Program-made: the position numbers and the translations under genes | The notes under the pieces: model-generated | The model's database searches: none | What the model was told of the DNA's origin: nothing | What the model saw: only the letters and a program-made list of their open reading frames with translations | Shown here: one piece after another, positions 13,901-27,635 of the stretch | Numbering within the stretch: the stretch's first letter is position 1 | How the letters are laid out: each line of letters begins with the position of its first letter | Assembly: GCA_023053685.1 (NCBI GenBank) | Contig: JALIGW010000057.1 | Location: forward strand, 2,158,710 to 2,222,709 | Direction: 5' to 3' | From: Diadophis punctatus similis | Taxonomy: Eukaryota; Chordata; Lepidosauria; Squamata; Dipsadidae | Length of the DNA: 64,000 nucleotides

Positions 13901-14696
13901 GCTGAAATCTAACATATCAATTTCTCTCTAGCTGACATTTTCCAGATGAGCGCAAGCAGAGTTCAAAGATTATGGTGAACTCTACCACATCAATTTCTCT
14001 CTAGCTTACATTTTCCAGATGTGCAGAAGCAGAGTTCAAAGATTATGGTGAAATCTACCACATCAATTTCTCTCTAGCTGACATTTTCCAGACATGCAGA
14101 AGCAGCGTTCCAGGATTGTGCTGAAAACCACCACATCAATTTCTCTCTAGCTGACTTTTCCAGATGTGCAGAAGCAGAGTGCCAGGATTTTGCTGTAACC
14201 ACTACATCAATTTCTCTCTAGCTGACTTTTCCAGATGTGCAGAAGCACATGTCCAGGATTATGCTGAAATCTGCCTTGCAATTTCTCTCTAGCTGACTTT
14301 TCCAGATGTGCAGGAGAGTTCCAGGATTATGCTGAAATCTACATCAATTTCTCTCTAGCTGACATTTTCCAGATGTGCAGAAGCAGAGTTCAAAGATTAT
14401 GCTGAAATCTACACATCAATTTCTCTCTAGCTGACTTTTCCAGATGTGCAGAAGCAGAGTTCCAGGATTATGCTGAAATCTACATCAATTTCTCTCAAGC
14501 TGACATTTTCCAGATGTGCAGAAGCAGAGTGCCAGGATTATGCTGAAATCTGCCTTGTAATTTCTCTCTAGCTGACTTTCCCAGATGTGCAGAAGCACAT
14601 GTCCAGGATTATGCTGAAATCTGCCTTGTAATTTCTCTCTAGCTGACATTTTCCAGATGTGCACAAGCAGAGTTCCAGTATTATGCTGAAATCTGC
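10981..14696 (+). repeat. Mosaic satellite stretch between A and D units
   Basis: This region holds a marker monomer (tgtctccaag at 11,231), a run of taccatatc/taccatacc variants, the 437-bp tandem pair described separately, and from about 14,100 the short-monomer string also seen at the ends of A1 and A2 (cacatgtcc, gcaggagagtt, ctacatcaat). The order resembles A and D units in pieces but not throughout, so it looks like a product of several exchanges. No non-satellite sequence is present. Confidence 0.8.
12841..13714 (+). repeat. 437-bp six-monomer tandem duplication
   Basis: The string beginning tgacatttgccagatgtg at 12,841 starts again at 13,278, 437 bp later (six monomers). Both copies pass through the same six types, including the monomer with caggtgaaaatttcc and a gtggacaagcag tail, and both have the rare ctgtcttgcaat. 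They differ at ggattatg versus ggattttg in the first monomer. A shorter three-monomer (218-bp) echo follows: agcgcaagca at 13,731 and again at 13,949. Confidence 0.85.
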
Positions 14697-17600
14697 CTCT
14701 GCATTTTCCCTCTAGCTGACATTTTCCAGATGTGCGGAAGCAGAGTTCAAAGATTATGCTGAAATCTGCCTCTGCATTTTCTTTCTCGCTGACATTTTCT
14801 AGATGTGTGGAAGCAGAGTTCCAAGATTATGCTGAAATCTACGACATCAATTTCTCTCTAGCTTACATTTTCTAGATGTGCAGAAGCAGTGTTCCAGCAT
14901 TATGCTGAAATATGACACATAAACTTCTCTCTAGCTGACATTTTCCAGATGTGCAGAAGCAGAGTTCAAATATTATGCTGAAATCTACCATATCAATTTC
15001 TCTCTAGCTGACATTTGCCAGATGTGAAGAAGCAGAGTTCCAGGATTGTGCTGAAAACCACCACATCAATTTCTCTCTAGCTGACATTTGCCAGATGTGC
15101 AGAAGCAGAGTTCCAGGATTATGCTGAAATGTGCCTTGCAATTTCTCTCTAGCTGACATTTTCCAGATGTACGGAAGCAGAGTTCAAAGATTATGCTGAA
15201 ATCTGCCTTGCAATTTGTCTCCAAGTGAAATTTTCCAGATGTGGAGAAGCAGACTTCAGAGATTATGCTGAAATCTACCACATCAATCTCTCTCTAGCTG
15301 ACTTTTCCAGATGTGCAGAAGCAGAGTTCCAGGATTATGCTGAAATCTACCATATCAATTTTTCTCTAGCTGACATTTTCCAGATGTGAGGAAGCAGTGT
15401 TCCAGGATTATGCTGAAATCAGCCTCTGCATTTTCTCTCTAGCTGACATTTTCCAGATGTGCAGAAGCAGAGTTCCAAGATTATGCTGAAATCTGCCTTG
15501 CATTTTCTCTCTAGCTGACATTTTCCAGATGTGCACAAGCAGAGTTCCAGGATTATGCTGAAATCTGCCTCTGCATTTTCCCTCTAGCTGACATTTTCCA
15601 GATGTGAAGAAGCAGAGTTCAAAGATTCTGCTGAAATCTACCACATAAATTCCTATCTAGCTGACATTTTTCAGTTGTGCTGAAGCAGAGTTCCAGGATT
15701 ATGCTGAAATCAGGCTCTGCATTTTCTCTCTAGCTGACATTCTCCAGATGTGCTGAAGCAGAGTTCAAAGATTATGGTGAACTCTACCACATCAATTTCT
15801 CTCTAGCTTACATTTTCCAGATGTGCAGAAGCAGAGTTCAAAGATTATGCTGAAATCTAACACATCAATTTCTCTCTAGCTGAAATTTTCTAGATGTGCA
15901 GAAGCAGAGTTCCAGGATTATGCTGAAATCTGCCTCTGCATTTTCCCTCTAGCTGACATTTTTCAGATGTTCGGAAGCAGAGAGCAAAGATTATGCTGAA
16001 ATCAACCACATAAATTTTCCCCAGCTGACATTTTCCAGATGTGCAGAAGCAGAGTTCCAGGATTATGCTGAAATCTACCACATCAATTTCTCTCTAGTTT
16101 ACATTTTCCAGATGTGCACAAGCAGAGTTCCAGTATTATGCTGAAATCTGCCTCTGCATTTTCCCTCTAGCTGACATTTTCCAGATGTGCGGAAGCAGAG
16201 TTCAAAGATTATGCTGAAATCTGCCTCTGCATTTTCTTTCTCGCTGACATTTTCTAGATGTGTGGAAGCAGAGTTCCAAGATTATGCTGAAATCTACGAC
16301 ATCAATTTCTCTCTAGCTTACATTTTCTAGATGTGCAGAAGCAGAGTTCCAGCATTATGCTGAAATATGACACATAAACTTCTCTCTAGCTGACATTTTC
16401 CAGATGTGCAGAAGCAGAGTTCAAATATTATGCTGAAATCTACCATATCAATTTCTCTCTAGCTGACATTTGCCAGATGTGAAGAAGCAGAGTTCCAGGA
16501 TTGTGCTGAAAACCACCACATCAATTTCTCTCTAGCTGACATTTGCCAGATGTGCAGAAGCAGAGTTCCAGGATTATGCTGAAATGTGCCTTGCAATTTC
16601 TCTCTAGCTGACATTTTCCAGATGAGCGCAAGCAGAGTTCAAAGATTATGCTGAAATCTGCCTTGCAATTTGTCTCCAAGTGAAATTTTCCAGATGTGGA
16701 GAAGCAGAGTTCAGAGATTATGCTGAAATCTACCACATCAATCTCTCTCTAGCTGACTTTTCCAGATGTGCAGAAGCAGAGTTCCAGGATTATGCTGAAA
16801 TCTACCACATCAATTTCTCTCTAGCTGACATTTTCCAGATGTGAGGAAGCAGTGTTCCAGGATTATGCTGAAATCAGCCTCTGCATTTTCTCTCCAGCTG
16901 ACATTTTCCAGATGTGCAGAAGCAGAATTCCAAGATTATGCTGAAATCTGCCTTGCAATTTCTCTCTAGCTGACATTTTCCAGATGAGCGCAAGCAGAGT
17001 TCAAAGATTATGTTGAACTCTACCACATCAATTTCTCTCTAGCTTACATTTTCCAGATGTGCACAAGCAGAGTTCCAGTATTATGCTGAAATCTGGCTCT
17101 GCATTTCCCCTCTAGCTGACATTTTCCAGATGTGCGAAAGCAGAGTTCAAAGATTATGCTGAAATCTGCCTCTGCATTTTCTTTCTAGCTGACATTTTCT
17201 AGATGTGTGGAAGCAGAGTTCCAAGATTATGCTGAAATCTACGACATCAATTTCTCTCTAGCTTACATTTTCTAGATGTGCAGAAGCAGTGTTCAAGCAT
17301 TATGCTGAAATCTGCCACATAAACATCTCTCTAGCTGACATTTGCCAGGTGTGCAGAAGCAGAGTTCCAGGATTATGCTGAAATCAGCCTCTGCATTTTC
17401 TCTCTAGCTGACATTTTCCAGATGTGCAGAAGCAGAGTTCCAAGATTATGCTGAAATCTGCCTTGCAATTTCTCTCTAGCTGACATTTTCCAGATGAGCG
17501 CAAGCAGAGTTCAAAGATTATGGTGAACTCTGCCACATCAATTTCTCTCTAGCTTACATTTTCCAGATGTGCAGAAGCAGAGTTCAAAGATTATGCTGAA

Positions 17601-19280
17601 ATCTAACACATCAATTTCTCTCTAGCTGAAATTTTCTAGGTGTGCACAAGCAGAGTTCCAGGATTATGCTGAAATCTGCCTCTGCATTTTCCCTCTAGCT
17701 GACATTTTCCAGATGTGAAGAAGCAGAGTTCAAAGATTCTGCTGAAATCTACCACATAAATTCCTATGTAGCTGACATTTTTCAGATGTGCTGAAGCAGA
17801 GTTCCAGGATTATGCTGAAAGCAGCCTCTGCATTTTCTCTCTAGCTTACATTTTCCAGATGTGCAGAAGCAGAGTTCAAAGATTATGCTGAAATCTAACA
17901 CATCAATATCTCTCTAGCTGAAATTTTCTAGATGTGCAAAAGCAGAGTTCCAGGATTATGCTGAAATCTGCCTCTGCATTTTCCCTCTAGCTGACATTTT
18001 CCAGATGTGTGGAAGCAGAGTTCCAGGATTATGCTGAAATCAGCCTCTGCATTTTCTCTCTAGCTGACATTTTTCAGATGTTCGGAAGCAGAGAGCAAAG
18101 ATTATGCTGAAATCAACCACATAAATTTTCCCCAGCTGACATTCTCCAGATGTGCAGAAGCAGAGTTCAAAGATTATGCTGAAATCTACGACATCAATTT
18201 CTCTCTAGCTTACATTTTCTAGATGTGCAGAAGCAGAGTTCCAGCATTATGCTGAAATCTGCCACATAAAATTCTCTCTAGCTGACATTTTCCAGATGTG
18301 CAGAAGCAGAGTTCAAATATTATGCTGAAATCTACCATACCAATTTCTCTTTAGCTGACATTTGCCAGATGTGAAGAAGCAGAGTTCCAGGATTGTGCTG
18401 AAATCTACCATACCAATTTCTCTCTAGCTGACATTTGCCAGATGTGAAGAAGCAGAGTTCCAGGATTGTGCTGAAAACCACCACATCAATTTCTCTCTAG
18501 CTTACATTTTCCAGATGTGCAGAAGCAGAGTTCCAGGATTTTGCTGAAATGTGCCTTGCAATTTCTCTCTAGCTGACTTTTCCAGATGTGAAGAAGCAGA
18601 GTTCAAACATTATGCTGAAATCTACCACATCAATTTCTCTCTAGCTGACATTTGCCAGATGTGCAGAAGCAGATTTCCAGGATTATGCTGAAATCAGCCT
18701 CTGCATTTTCTCTCTAGCTGACATTTTCCATATGTGCAGAAGCAGAGTTCAAATATTATGCTGAAATCTACCATACCAATTTCTCTTTAGCTGACATTTG
18801 CCAGATGTGAAGAAGCAGAGTTCCAGGATTGTGCTGAAATCTACCATACCAATTTCTCTCTAGCTGACATTTGCCAGATGTGAAGAAGCAGAGTTCCAGG
18901 ATTGTGCTGAAAACCACCACATCAATTTCTCTCTAGCTTACATTTTCCAGATGTGCAGAAGCAGAGTTCCAGGATTTTGCTGAAATGTGCCTTGCAATTT
19001 CTCTCTAGCTGACTTTTCCAGATGTGAAGAAGCAGAGTTCAAACATTATGCTGAAATCTACCACATCAATTTCTCTCTAGCTGACATTTGCCAGATGTGC
19101 AGAAGCAGATTTCCAGGATTATGCTGAAATCAGCCTCTGCATTTTCTCTCTAGCTGACATTTTCCAGATGTGAAGAAGCAGAGTTCAAAGATTATGCTGA
19201 AATCTACCACATAAATTCCTATCTAGCTGACATTTTTCATATGTGATGAAGCAGAGTTCCAGGATTATGCTGAAATCAGC
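14697..19280 (+). repeat. Large unit D1 (4,584 bp)
   Basis: This is the left member of a head-to-tail duplication with constant offset 4,584 bp, about 63 monomers. Checked pairs include 14,701/19,285, 15,066/19,650, 16,521/21,105, 17,041/21,625 and 19,261/23,845. It contains two marker monomers (tgtctccaag at 15,216 and 16,671), the tctcgctgac string near 14,780, and two six-monomer cassettes at its right end. Compared with the copy at the window's end (D3) it lacks exactly two monomers (146 bp) near 15,500. There a ccttgcatttt monomer looks fused across the gap. Confidence 0.93.
18311..19182 (+). repeat. Two six-monomer cassettes (436 bp each)
   Basis: The cassette begins gttcaaatattatgctg, taccataccaat, ttctctttag. 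It continues through a second taccatacc monomer, aaaaccaccacatc, aaatgtgccttg, gttcaaacattatg, and cagatttccagg. Copies start at 18,311 and 18,747. At 19,183 a different monomer (gttcaaag) follows, closing the pair. The second copy is preceded by the diagnostic attttccatatgtg. The cassette recurs in D2, E, F and D3 and is a good intermediate unit of amplification. Confidence 0.88.
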
Positions 19281-22200
19281 CTCTGCATTTTCCCTCTAGC
19301 TGACATTTTCCAGATGTGCGGAAGCAGAGTTCAAAGATTATGCTGAAATCTGCCTCTGCATTTTCTTTCTCGCTGACATTTTCTAGATGTGTGGAAGCAG
19401 AGTTCCAAGATTATGCTGAAATCTACGACATCAATTTCTCTCTAGCTTACATTTTCTAGATGTGCAGAAGCAGTGTTCCAGCATTATGCTGAAATATGAC
19501 ACATAAACTTCTCTCTAGCTGACATTTTCCAGATGTGCAGAAGCAGAGTTCAAATATTATGCTGAAATCTACCATATCAATTTCTCTCTAGCTGACATTT
19601 GCCAGATGTGAAGAAGCAGAGTTCCAGGATTGTGCTGAAAACCACCACATCAATTTCTCTCTAGCTGACATTTGCCAGATGTGCAGAAGCAGAGTTCCAG
19701 GATTATGCTGAAATGTGCCTTGCAATTTCTCTCTAGCTGACATTTTCCAGATGTACGGAAGCAGAGTTCAAAGATTATGCTGAAATCTGCCTTGCAATTT
19801 GTCTCCAAGTGAAATTTTCCAGATGTGGAGAAGCAGACTTCAGAGATTATGCTGAAATCTACCACATCAATCTCTCTCTAGCTGACTTTTCCAGATGTGC
19901 AGAAGCAGAGTTCCAGGATTATGCTGAAATCTACCACATCAATTTTTCTCTAGCTGACATTTTCCAGATGTGAGGAAGCAGTGTTCCAGGATTATGCTGA
20001 AATCAGCCTCTGCATTTTCTCTCTAGCTGACATTTTCCAGATGTGCAGAAGCAGAGTTCCAAGATTATGCTGAAATCTGCCTTGCATTTTCTCTCTAGCT
20101 GACATTTTCCAGATGTGCACAAGCAGAGTTCCAGGATTATGCTGAAATCTGCCTCTGCATTTTCCCTCTAGCTGACATTTTCCAGATGTGAAGAAGCAGA
20201 GTTCAAAGATTCTGCTGAAATCTACCACATAAATTCCTATCTAGCTGACATTTTTCAGTTGTGCTGAAGCAGAGTTCCAGGATTATGCTGAAATCAGGCT
20301 CTGCATTTTCTCTCTAGCTGACATTCTCCAGATGTGCTGAAGCAGAGTTCAAAGATTATGGTGAACTCTACCACATCAATTTCTCTCTAGCTTACATTTT
20401 CCAGATGTGCAGAAGCAGAGTTCAAAGATTATGCTGAAATCTAACACATCAATTTCTCTCTAGCTGAAATTTTCTAGATGTGCAGAAGCAGAGTTCCAGG
20501 ATTATGCTGAAATCTGCCTCTGCATTTTCCCTCTAGCTGACATTTTTCAGATGTTCGGAAGCAGAGAGCAAAGATTATGCTGAAATCAACCACATAAATT
20601 TTCCCCAGCTGACATTTTCCAGATGTGCAGAAGCAGAGTTCCAGGATTATGCTGAAATCTACCACATCAATTTCTCTCTAGTTTACATTTTCCAGATGTG
20701 CACAAGCAGAGTTCCAGTATTATGCTGAAATCTGCCTCTGCATTTTCCCTCTAGCTGACATTTTCCAGATGTGCGGAAGCAGAGTTCAAAGATTATGCTG
20801 AAATCTGCCTCTGCATTTTCTTTCTCGCTGACATTTTCTAGATGTGTGGAAGCAGAGTTCCAAGATTATGCTGAAATCTACGACATCAATTTCTCTCTAG
20901 CTTACATTTTCTAGATGTGCAGAAGCAGAGTTCCAGCATTATGCTGAAATATGACACATAAACTTCTCTCTAGCTGACATTTTCCAGATGTGCAGAAGCA
21001 GAGTTCAAATATTATGCTGAAATCTACCATATCAATTTCTCTCTAGCTGACATTTGCCAGATGTGAAGAAGCAGAGTTCCAGGATTGTGCTGAAAACCAC
21101 CACATCAATTTCTCTCTAGCTGACATTTGCCAGATGTGCAGAAGCAGAGTTCCAGGATTATGCTGAAATGTGCCTTGCAATTTCTCTCTAGCTGACATTT
21201 TCCAGATGAGCGCAAGCAGAGTTCAAAGATTATGCTGAAATCTGCCTTGCAATTTGTCTCCAAGTGAAATTTTCCAGATGTGGAGAAGCAGAGTTCAGAG
21301 ATTATGCTGAAATCTACCACATCAATCTCTCTCTAGCTGACTTTTCCAGATGTGCAGAAGCAGAGTTCCAGGATTATGCTGAAATCTACCACATCAATTT
21401 CTCTCTAGCTGACATTTTCCAGATGTGAGGAAGCAGTGTTCCAGGATTATGCTGAAATCAGCCTCTGCATTTTCTCTCCAGCTGACATTTTCCAGATGTG
21501 CAGAAGCAGAATTCCAAGATTATGCTGAAATCTGCCTTGCAATTTCTCTCTAGCTGACATTTTCCAGATGAGCGCAAGCAGAGTTCAAAGATTATGTTGA
21601 ACTCTACCACATCAATTTCTCTCTAGCTTACATTTTCCAGATGTGCACAAGCAGAGTTCCAGTATTATGCTGAAATCTGGCTCTGCATTTCCCCTCTAGC
21701 TGACATTTTCCAGATGTGCGAAAGCAGAGTTCAAAGATTATGCTGAAATCTGCCTCTGCATTTTCTTTCTAGCTGACATTTTCTAGATGTGTGGAAGCAG
21801 AGTTCCAAGATTATGCTGAAATCTACGACATCAATTTCTCTCTAGCTTACATTTTCTAGATGTGCAGAAGCAGTGTTCAAGCATTATGCTGAAATCTGCC
21901 ACATAAACATCTCTCTAGCTGACATTTGCCAGGTGTGCAGAAGCAGAGTTCCAGGATTATGCTGAAATCAGCCTCTGCATTTTCTCTCTAGCTGACATTT
22001 TCCAGATGTGCAGAAGCAGAGTTCCAAGATTATGCTGAAATCTGCCTTGCAATTTCTCTCTAGCTGACATTTTCCAGATGAGCGCAAGCAGAGTTCAAAG
22101 ATTATGGTGAACTCTGCCACATCAATTTCTCTCTAGCTTACATTTTCCAGATGTGCAGAAGCAGAGTTCAAAGATTATGCTGAAATCTAACACATCAATT

Positions 22201-23864
22201 TCTCTCTAGCTGAAATTTTCTAGGTGTGCACAAGCAGAGTTCCAGGATTATGCTGAAATCTGCCTCTGCATTTTCCCTCTAGCTGACATTTTCCAGATGT
22301 GAAGAAGCAGAGTTCAAAGATTCTGCTGAAATCTACCACATAAATTCCTATGTAGCTGACATTTTTCAGATGTGCTGAAGCAGAGTTCCAGGATTATGCT
22401 GAAAGCAGCCTCTGCATTTTCTCTCTAGCTTACATTTTCCAGATGTGCAGAAGCAGAGTTCAAAGATTATGCTGAAATCTAACACATCAATATCTCTCTA
22501 GCTGAAATTTTCTAGATGTGCAAAAGCAGAGTTCCAGGATTATGCTGAAATCTGCCTCTGCATTTTCCCTCTAGCTGACATTTTCCAGATGTGTGGAAGC
22601 AGAGTTCCAGGATTATGCTGAAATCAGCCTCTGCATTTTCTCTCTAGCTGACATTTTTCAGATGTTCGGAAGCAGAGAGCAAAGATTATGCTGAAATCAA
22701 CCACATAAATTTTCCCCAGCTGACATTCTCCAGATGTGCAGAAGCAGAGTTCAAAGATTATGCTGAAATCTACGACATCAATTTCTCTCTAGCTTACATT
22801 TTCTAGATGTGCAGAAGCAGAGTTCCAGCATTATGCTGAAATCTGCCACATAAAATTCTCTCTAGCTGACATTTTCCAGATGTGCAGAAGCAGAGTTCAA
22901 ATATTATGCTGAAATCTACCATACCAATTTCTCTTTAGCTGACATTTGCCAGATGTGAAGAAGCAGAGTTCCAGGATTGTGCTGAAATCTACCATACCAA
23001 TTTCTCTCTAGCTGACATTTGCCAGATGTGAAGAAGCAGAGTTCCAGGATTGTGCTGAAAACCACCACATCAATTTCTCTCTAGCTTACATTTTCCAGAT
23101 GTGCAGAAGCAGAGTTCCAGGATTTTGCTGAAATGTGCCTTGCAATTTCTCTCTAGCTGACTTTTCCAGATGTGAAGAAGCAGAGTTCAAACATTATGCT
23201 GAAATCTACCACATCAATTTCTCTCTAGCTGACATTTGCCAGATGTGCAGAAGCAGATTTCCAGGATTATGCTGAAATCAGCCTCTGCATTTTCTCTCTA
23301 GCTGACATTTTCCATATGTGCAGAAGCAGAGTTCAAATATTATGCTGAAATCTACCATACCAATTTCTCTTTAGCTGACATTTGCCAGATGTGAAGAAGC
23401 AGAGTTCCAGGATTGTGCTGAAATCTACCATACCAATTTCTCTCTAGCTGACATTTGCCAGATGTGAAGAAGCAGAGTTCCAGGATTGTGCTGAAAACCA
23501 CCACATCAATTTCTCTCTAGCTTACATTTTCCAGATGTGCAGAAGCAGAGTTCCAGGATTTTGCTGAAATGTGCCTTGCAATTTCTCTCTAGCTGACTTT
23601 TCCAGATGTGAAGAAGCAGAGTTCAAACATTATGCTGAAATCTACCACATCAATTTCTCTCTAGCTGACATTTGCCAGATGTGCAGAAGCAGATTTCCAG
23701 GATTATGCTGAAATCAGCCTCTGCATTTTCTCTCTAGCTGACATTTTCCAGATGTGAAGAAGCAGAGTTCAAAGATTATGCTGAAATCTACCACATAAAT
23801 TCCTATCTAGCTGACATTTTTCATATGTGATGAAGCAGAGTTCCAGGATTATGCTGAAATCAGC
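19281..23864 (+). repeat. Large unit D2, almost identical to D1
   Basis: This is the right member of the 4,584-bp tandem pair. The only base difference I noticed while comparing is at 15,353 (t) versus 19,937 (c), in taccatatc versus taccacatc. The copy keeps the same 146-bp loss as D1, so that deletion is older than the duplication. Similarity fades at about 23,876, where ttttccctctag of the D1-D2 junction is replaced by ttttctctctag. Such likeness in fast-changing satellite DNA implies a very recent event, or an assembly duplication. Confidence 0.93.
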
Positions 23865-24946
23865 CTCTGCATTTTCTCTCTAGCTGACATTTTCCAGATG
23901 TGCAGAAGCAGAGTTCAAATATTATGCTGAAATCTACCATACCAATTTCTCTTTAGCTGACATTTGCCAGATGTGAAGAAGCAGAGTTCCAGGATTGTGC
24001 TGAAATCTACCATACCAATTTCTCTCTAGCTGACATTTGCCAGATGTGAAGAAGCAGAGTTCCAGGATTGTGCTGAAAACCACCACATCAATTTCTCTCT
24101 AGCTTACATTTTCCAGATGTGCAGAAGCAGAGTTCCAGGATTTTGCTGAAATGTGCCTTGCAATTTCTCTCTAGCTGACTTTTCCAGATGTAAAGAAGCA
24201 GAGTTCAAACATTATGCTGAAATCTACCACATCAATTTCTCTCTAGCTGACATTTGCCAGATGTGCAGAAGCAGATTTCCAGGATTATGCTGAAATCAGC
24301 CTCTGCATTTTCTCTCTAGCTGACATTCTCCAGATGTGCAGAAGCAGAGTTCAAAGATTATGCTGAAATCTACCACATCAATTTCTCTCTAGCTGACATT
24401 TTCCAGATGTGCAGAAGCAGAGTTCCAGGATTATGGTGAAATCTGCCTTGCAATTTTTCTCCAGGTGAAAATTTCCAGATGTGGACAAGCAGTGTTCAAA
24501 GACTATGCTGAAATCTAACATATCAATTTCTCTCTAGCTGACATTTTCCAGATGAGCGCAAGCAGAGTTCAAAGATTATGGTGAACTCTACCACATCAAT
24601 TTCTCTCTAGGTTACATTTTCCAGATGTGCAGAAGCAGAGTTCAAAGATTATGCTGAAATCTAACACATCAATTTCTCTCTAGCTGAAATTTTCTAGGTG
24701 TGCACAAGCAGAGTTCCAGGATTATGCTGAAATCTGCCTCTGCATTTTCCCTCTAGCTGACATTTTCCAGATGTGAAGAAGCAGAGTTCAAAGATTCTGC
24801 TGAAATCTACCACATAAATTCCTATGTAGCTGACATTTTTCAGATGTGCTGAAGCAGAGTTCCAGGATTATGCTGAAATCTGCCACATAAACTTCTCTCT
24901 AGCTGACATTTGCCAGATGTGAAGAAGCAGAGTTCCAGGATTGTGC
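22597..24946 (+). repeat. Duplicated block E1 (offset 2,474 bp)
   Basis: This block starts within D2 and runs past its right end. It pairs with 25,071-27,420 at constant offset 2,474 bp: 22,661/25,135, 23,821/26,295, 24,301/26,775, 24,601/27,075 and 24,781/27,255. Both copies share ctaggttac (24,609) where the usual state is ctagcttac. They part at about 24,947, where ctgaaatctgcc here is matched by ctgaaaacc in the copy. The block overlaps D2 and F1, so the duplications happened one after another. Confidence 0.9.
22895..24348 (+). repeat. Three six-monomer cassettes (starts 22,895, 23,331, 23,913)
   Basis: The first two cassettes are 436 bp apart, as in D1. The third begins 582 bp (eight monomers) after the second, because two extra monomers (cctatctag and catatgtgatgaag types) intervene. 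The third has a private gatgtaaagaag near 24,187 where the others read gatgtgaagaag. That state also marks the matching third cassettes at about 26,663, 34,423 and 36,603, so it tracks later duplications of this block. Confidence 0.87.
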
Positions 24947-25070
24947 TGAAATCTGCCTCTGCATTTTCCCTCTAGCTGACATTTTCCAGATGTGAAGAAG
25001 CAGAGTTCAAAGATTCTGCTGAAATCTAACACATCAATTTCTCTCTAGCTGAAATTTTCTAGATGTGCAA

Positions 25071-27420
25071 AAGCAGAGTTCCAGGATTATGCTGAAATCA
25101 GCCTCTGCATTTTCTCTCTAGCTGACATTTTTCAGATGTTCGGAAGCAGAGAGCAAAGATTATGCTGAAATCAACCACATAAATTTTCCCCAGCTGACAT
25201 TCTCCAGATGTGCAGAAGCAGAGTTCAAAGATTATGCTGAAATCTACGACATCAATTTCTCTCTAGCTTACATTTTCTAGATGTGCAGAAGCAGAGTTCC
25301 AGCATTATGCTGAAATCTGCCACATAAAATTCTCTCTAGCTGACATTTTCCAGATGTGCAGAAGCAGAGTTCAAATATTATGCTGAAATCTACCATACCA
25401 ATTTCTCTTTAGCTGACATTTGCCAGATGTGAAGAAGCAGAGTTCCAGGATTGTGCTGAAATCTACCATACCAATTTCTCTCTAGCTGACATTTGCCAGA
25501 TGTGAAGAAGCAGAGTTCCAGGATTGTGCTGAAAACCACCACATCAATTTCTCTCTAGCTTACATTTTCCAGATGTGCAGAAGCAGAGTTCCAGGATTTT
25601 GCTGAAATGTGCCTTGCAATTTCTCTCTAGCTGACTTTTCCAGATGTGAAGAAGCAGAGTTCAAACATTATGCTGAAATCTACCACATCAATTTCTCTCT
25701 AGCTGACATTTGCCAGATGTGCAGAAGCAGATTTCCAGGATTATGCTGAAATCAGCCTCTGCATTTTCTCTCTAGCTGACATTTTCCATATGTGCAGAAG
25801 CAGAGTTCAAATATTATGCTGAAATCTACCATACCAATTTCTCTTTAGCTGACATTTGCCAGATGTGAAGAAGCAGAGTTCCAGGATTGTGCTGAAATCT
25901 ACCATACCAATTTCTCTCTAGCTGACATTTGCCAGATGTGAAGAAGCAGAGTTCCAGGATTGTGCTGAAAACCACCACATCAATTTCTCTCTAGCTTACA
26001 TTTTCCAGATGTGCAGAAGCAGAGTTCCAGGATTTTGCTGAAATGTGCCTTGCAATTTCTCTCTAGCTGACTTTTCCAGATGTGAAGAAGCAGAGTTCAA
26101 ACATTATGCTGAAATCTACCACATCAATTTCTCTCTAGCTGACATTTGCCAGATGTGCAGAAGCAGATTTCCAGGATTATGCTGAAATCAGCCTCTGCAT
26201 TTTCTCTCTAGCTGACATTTTCCAGATGTGAAGAAGCAGAGTTCAAAGATTATGCTGAAATCTACCACATAAATTCCTATCTAGCTGACATTTTTCATAT
26301 GTGATGAAGCAGAGTTCCAGGATTATGCTGAAATCAGCCTCTGCATTTTCTCTCTAGCTGACATTTTCCAGATGTGCAGAAGCAGAGTTCAAATATTATG
26401 CTGAAATCTACCATACCAATTTCTCTTTAGCTGACATTTGCCAGATGTGAAGAAGCAGAGTTCCAGGATTGTGCTGAAATCTACCATACCAATTTCTCTC
26501 TAGCTGACATTTGCCAGATGTGAAGAAGCAGAGTTCCAGGATTGTGCTGAAAACCACCACATCAATTTCTCTCTAGCTTACATTTTCCAGATGTGCAGAA
26601 GCAGAGTTCCAGGATTTTGCTGAAATGTGCCTTGCAATTTCTCTCTAGCTGACTTTTCCAGATGTAAAGAAGCAGAGTTCAAACATTATGCTGAAATCTA
26701 CCACATCAATTTCTCTCTAGCTGACATTTGCCAGATGTGCAGAAGCAGATTTCCAGGATTATGCTGAAATCAGCCTCTGCATTTTCTCTCTAGCTGACAT
26801 TCTCCAGATGTGCAGAAGCAGAGTTCAAAGATTATGCTGAAATCTACCACATCAATTTCTCTCTAGCTGACATTTTCCAGATGTGCAGAAGCAGAGTTCC
26901 AGGATTATGGTGAAATCTGCCTTGCAATTTTTCTCCAGGTGAAAATTTCCAGATGTGGACAAGCAGTGTTCAAAGACTATGCTGAAATCTAACATATCAA
27001 TTTCTCTCTAGCTGACATTTTCCAGATGAGCGCAAGCAGAGTTCAAAGATTATGGTGAACTCTACCACATCAATTTCTCTCTAGGTTACATTTTCCAGAT
27101 GTGCAGAAGCAGAGTTCAAAGATTATGCTGAAATCTAACACATCAATTTCTCTCTAGCTGAAATTTTCTAGGTGTGCACAAGCAGAGTTCCAGGATTATG
27201 CTGAAATCTGCCTCTGCATTTTCCCTCTAGCTGACATTTTCCAGATGTGAAGAAGCAGAGTTCAAAGATTCTGCTGAAATCTACCACATAAATTCCTATG
27301 TAGCTGACATTTTTCAGATGTGCTGAAGCAGAGTTCCAGGATTATGCTGAAATCTGCCACATAAACTTCTCTCTAGCTGACATTTGCCAGATGTGAAGAA
27401 GCAGAGTTCCAGGATTGTGC
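25071..27420 (+). repeat. Duplicated block E2, copy of E1
   Basis: This is the second copy of the 2,350-bp block, including three six-monomer cassettes with starts 25,369, 25,805 and 26,387 (spacings 436 and 582 bp, as in E1). The left edge is visible as gtgcaaaagc against gtgtggaagc of E1. It carries the same ctaggttac and gatgtaaagaag private states. It lies wholly inside F1, and is therefore present again at about 35,011-37,360. Confidence 0.9.
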
Positions 27421-27635
27421 TGAAAACCACCACATCAATTTCTCTCTAGCTGACATTTGCCAGATGTGCAGAAGCAGAGTTCCAGGATTATGCTGAAATG
27501 TGCCTTGCAATTTCTCTCTAGCTGACTTTTCCAGATGTGAAGAAGCAGAGTTCAAACATTATGCTGAAATCTACCACATCAATTTCTCTCTAGCTGACAT
27601 TTGCCAGATGTGCAGAAGCAGAGTTCCAGGATTAT

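Noticed and set aside
15469..15560. A new monomer type at ccttgcattttctctctag
   Set aside because: It is better explained as a fusion at the 146-bp deletion: the left half is the tgccttgcaat type and the tail is gtgcacaagc. D3 has both full parents plus the missing monomers between them.
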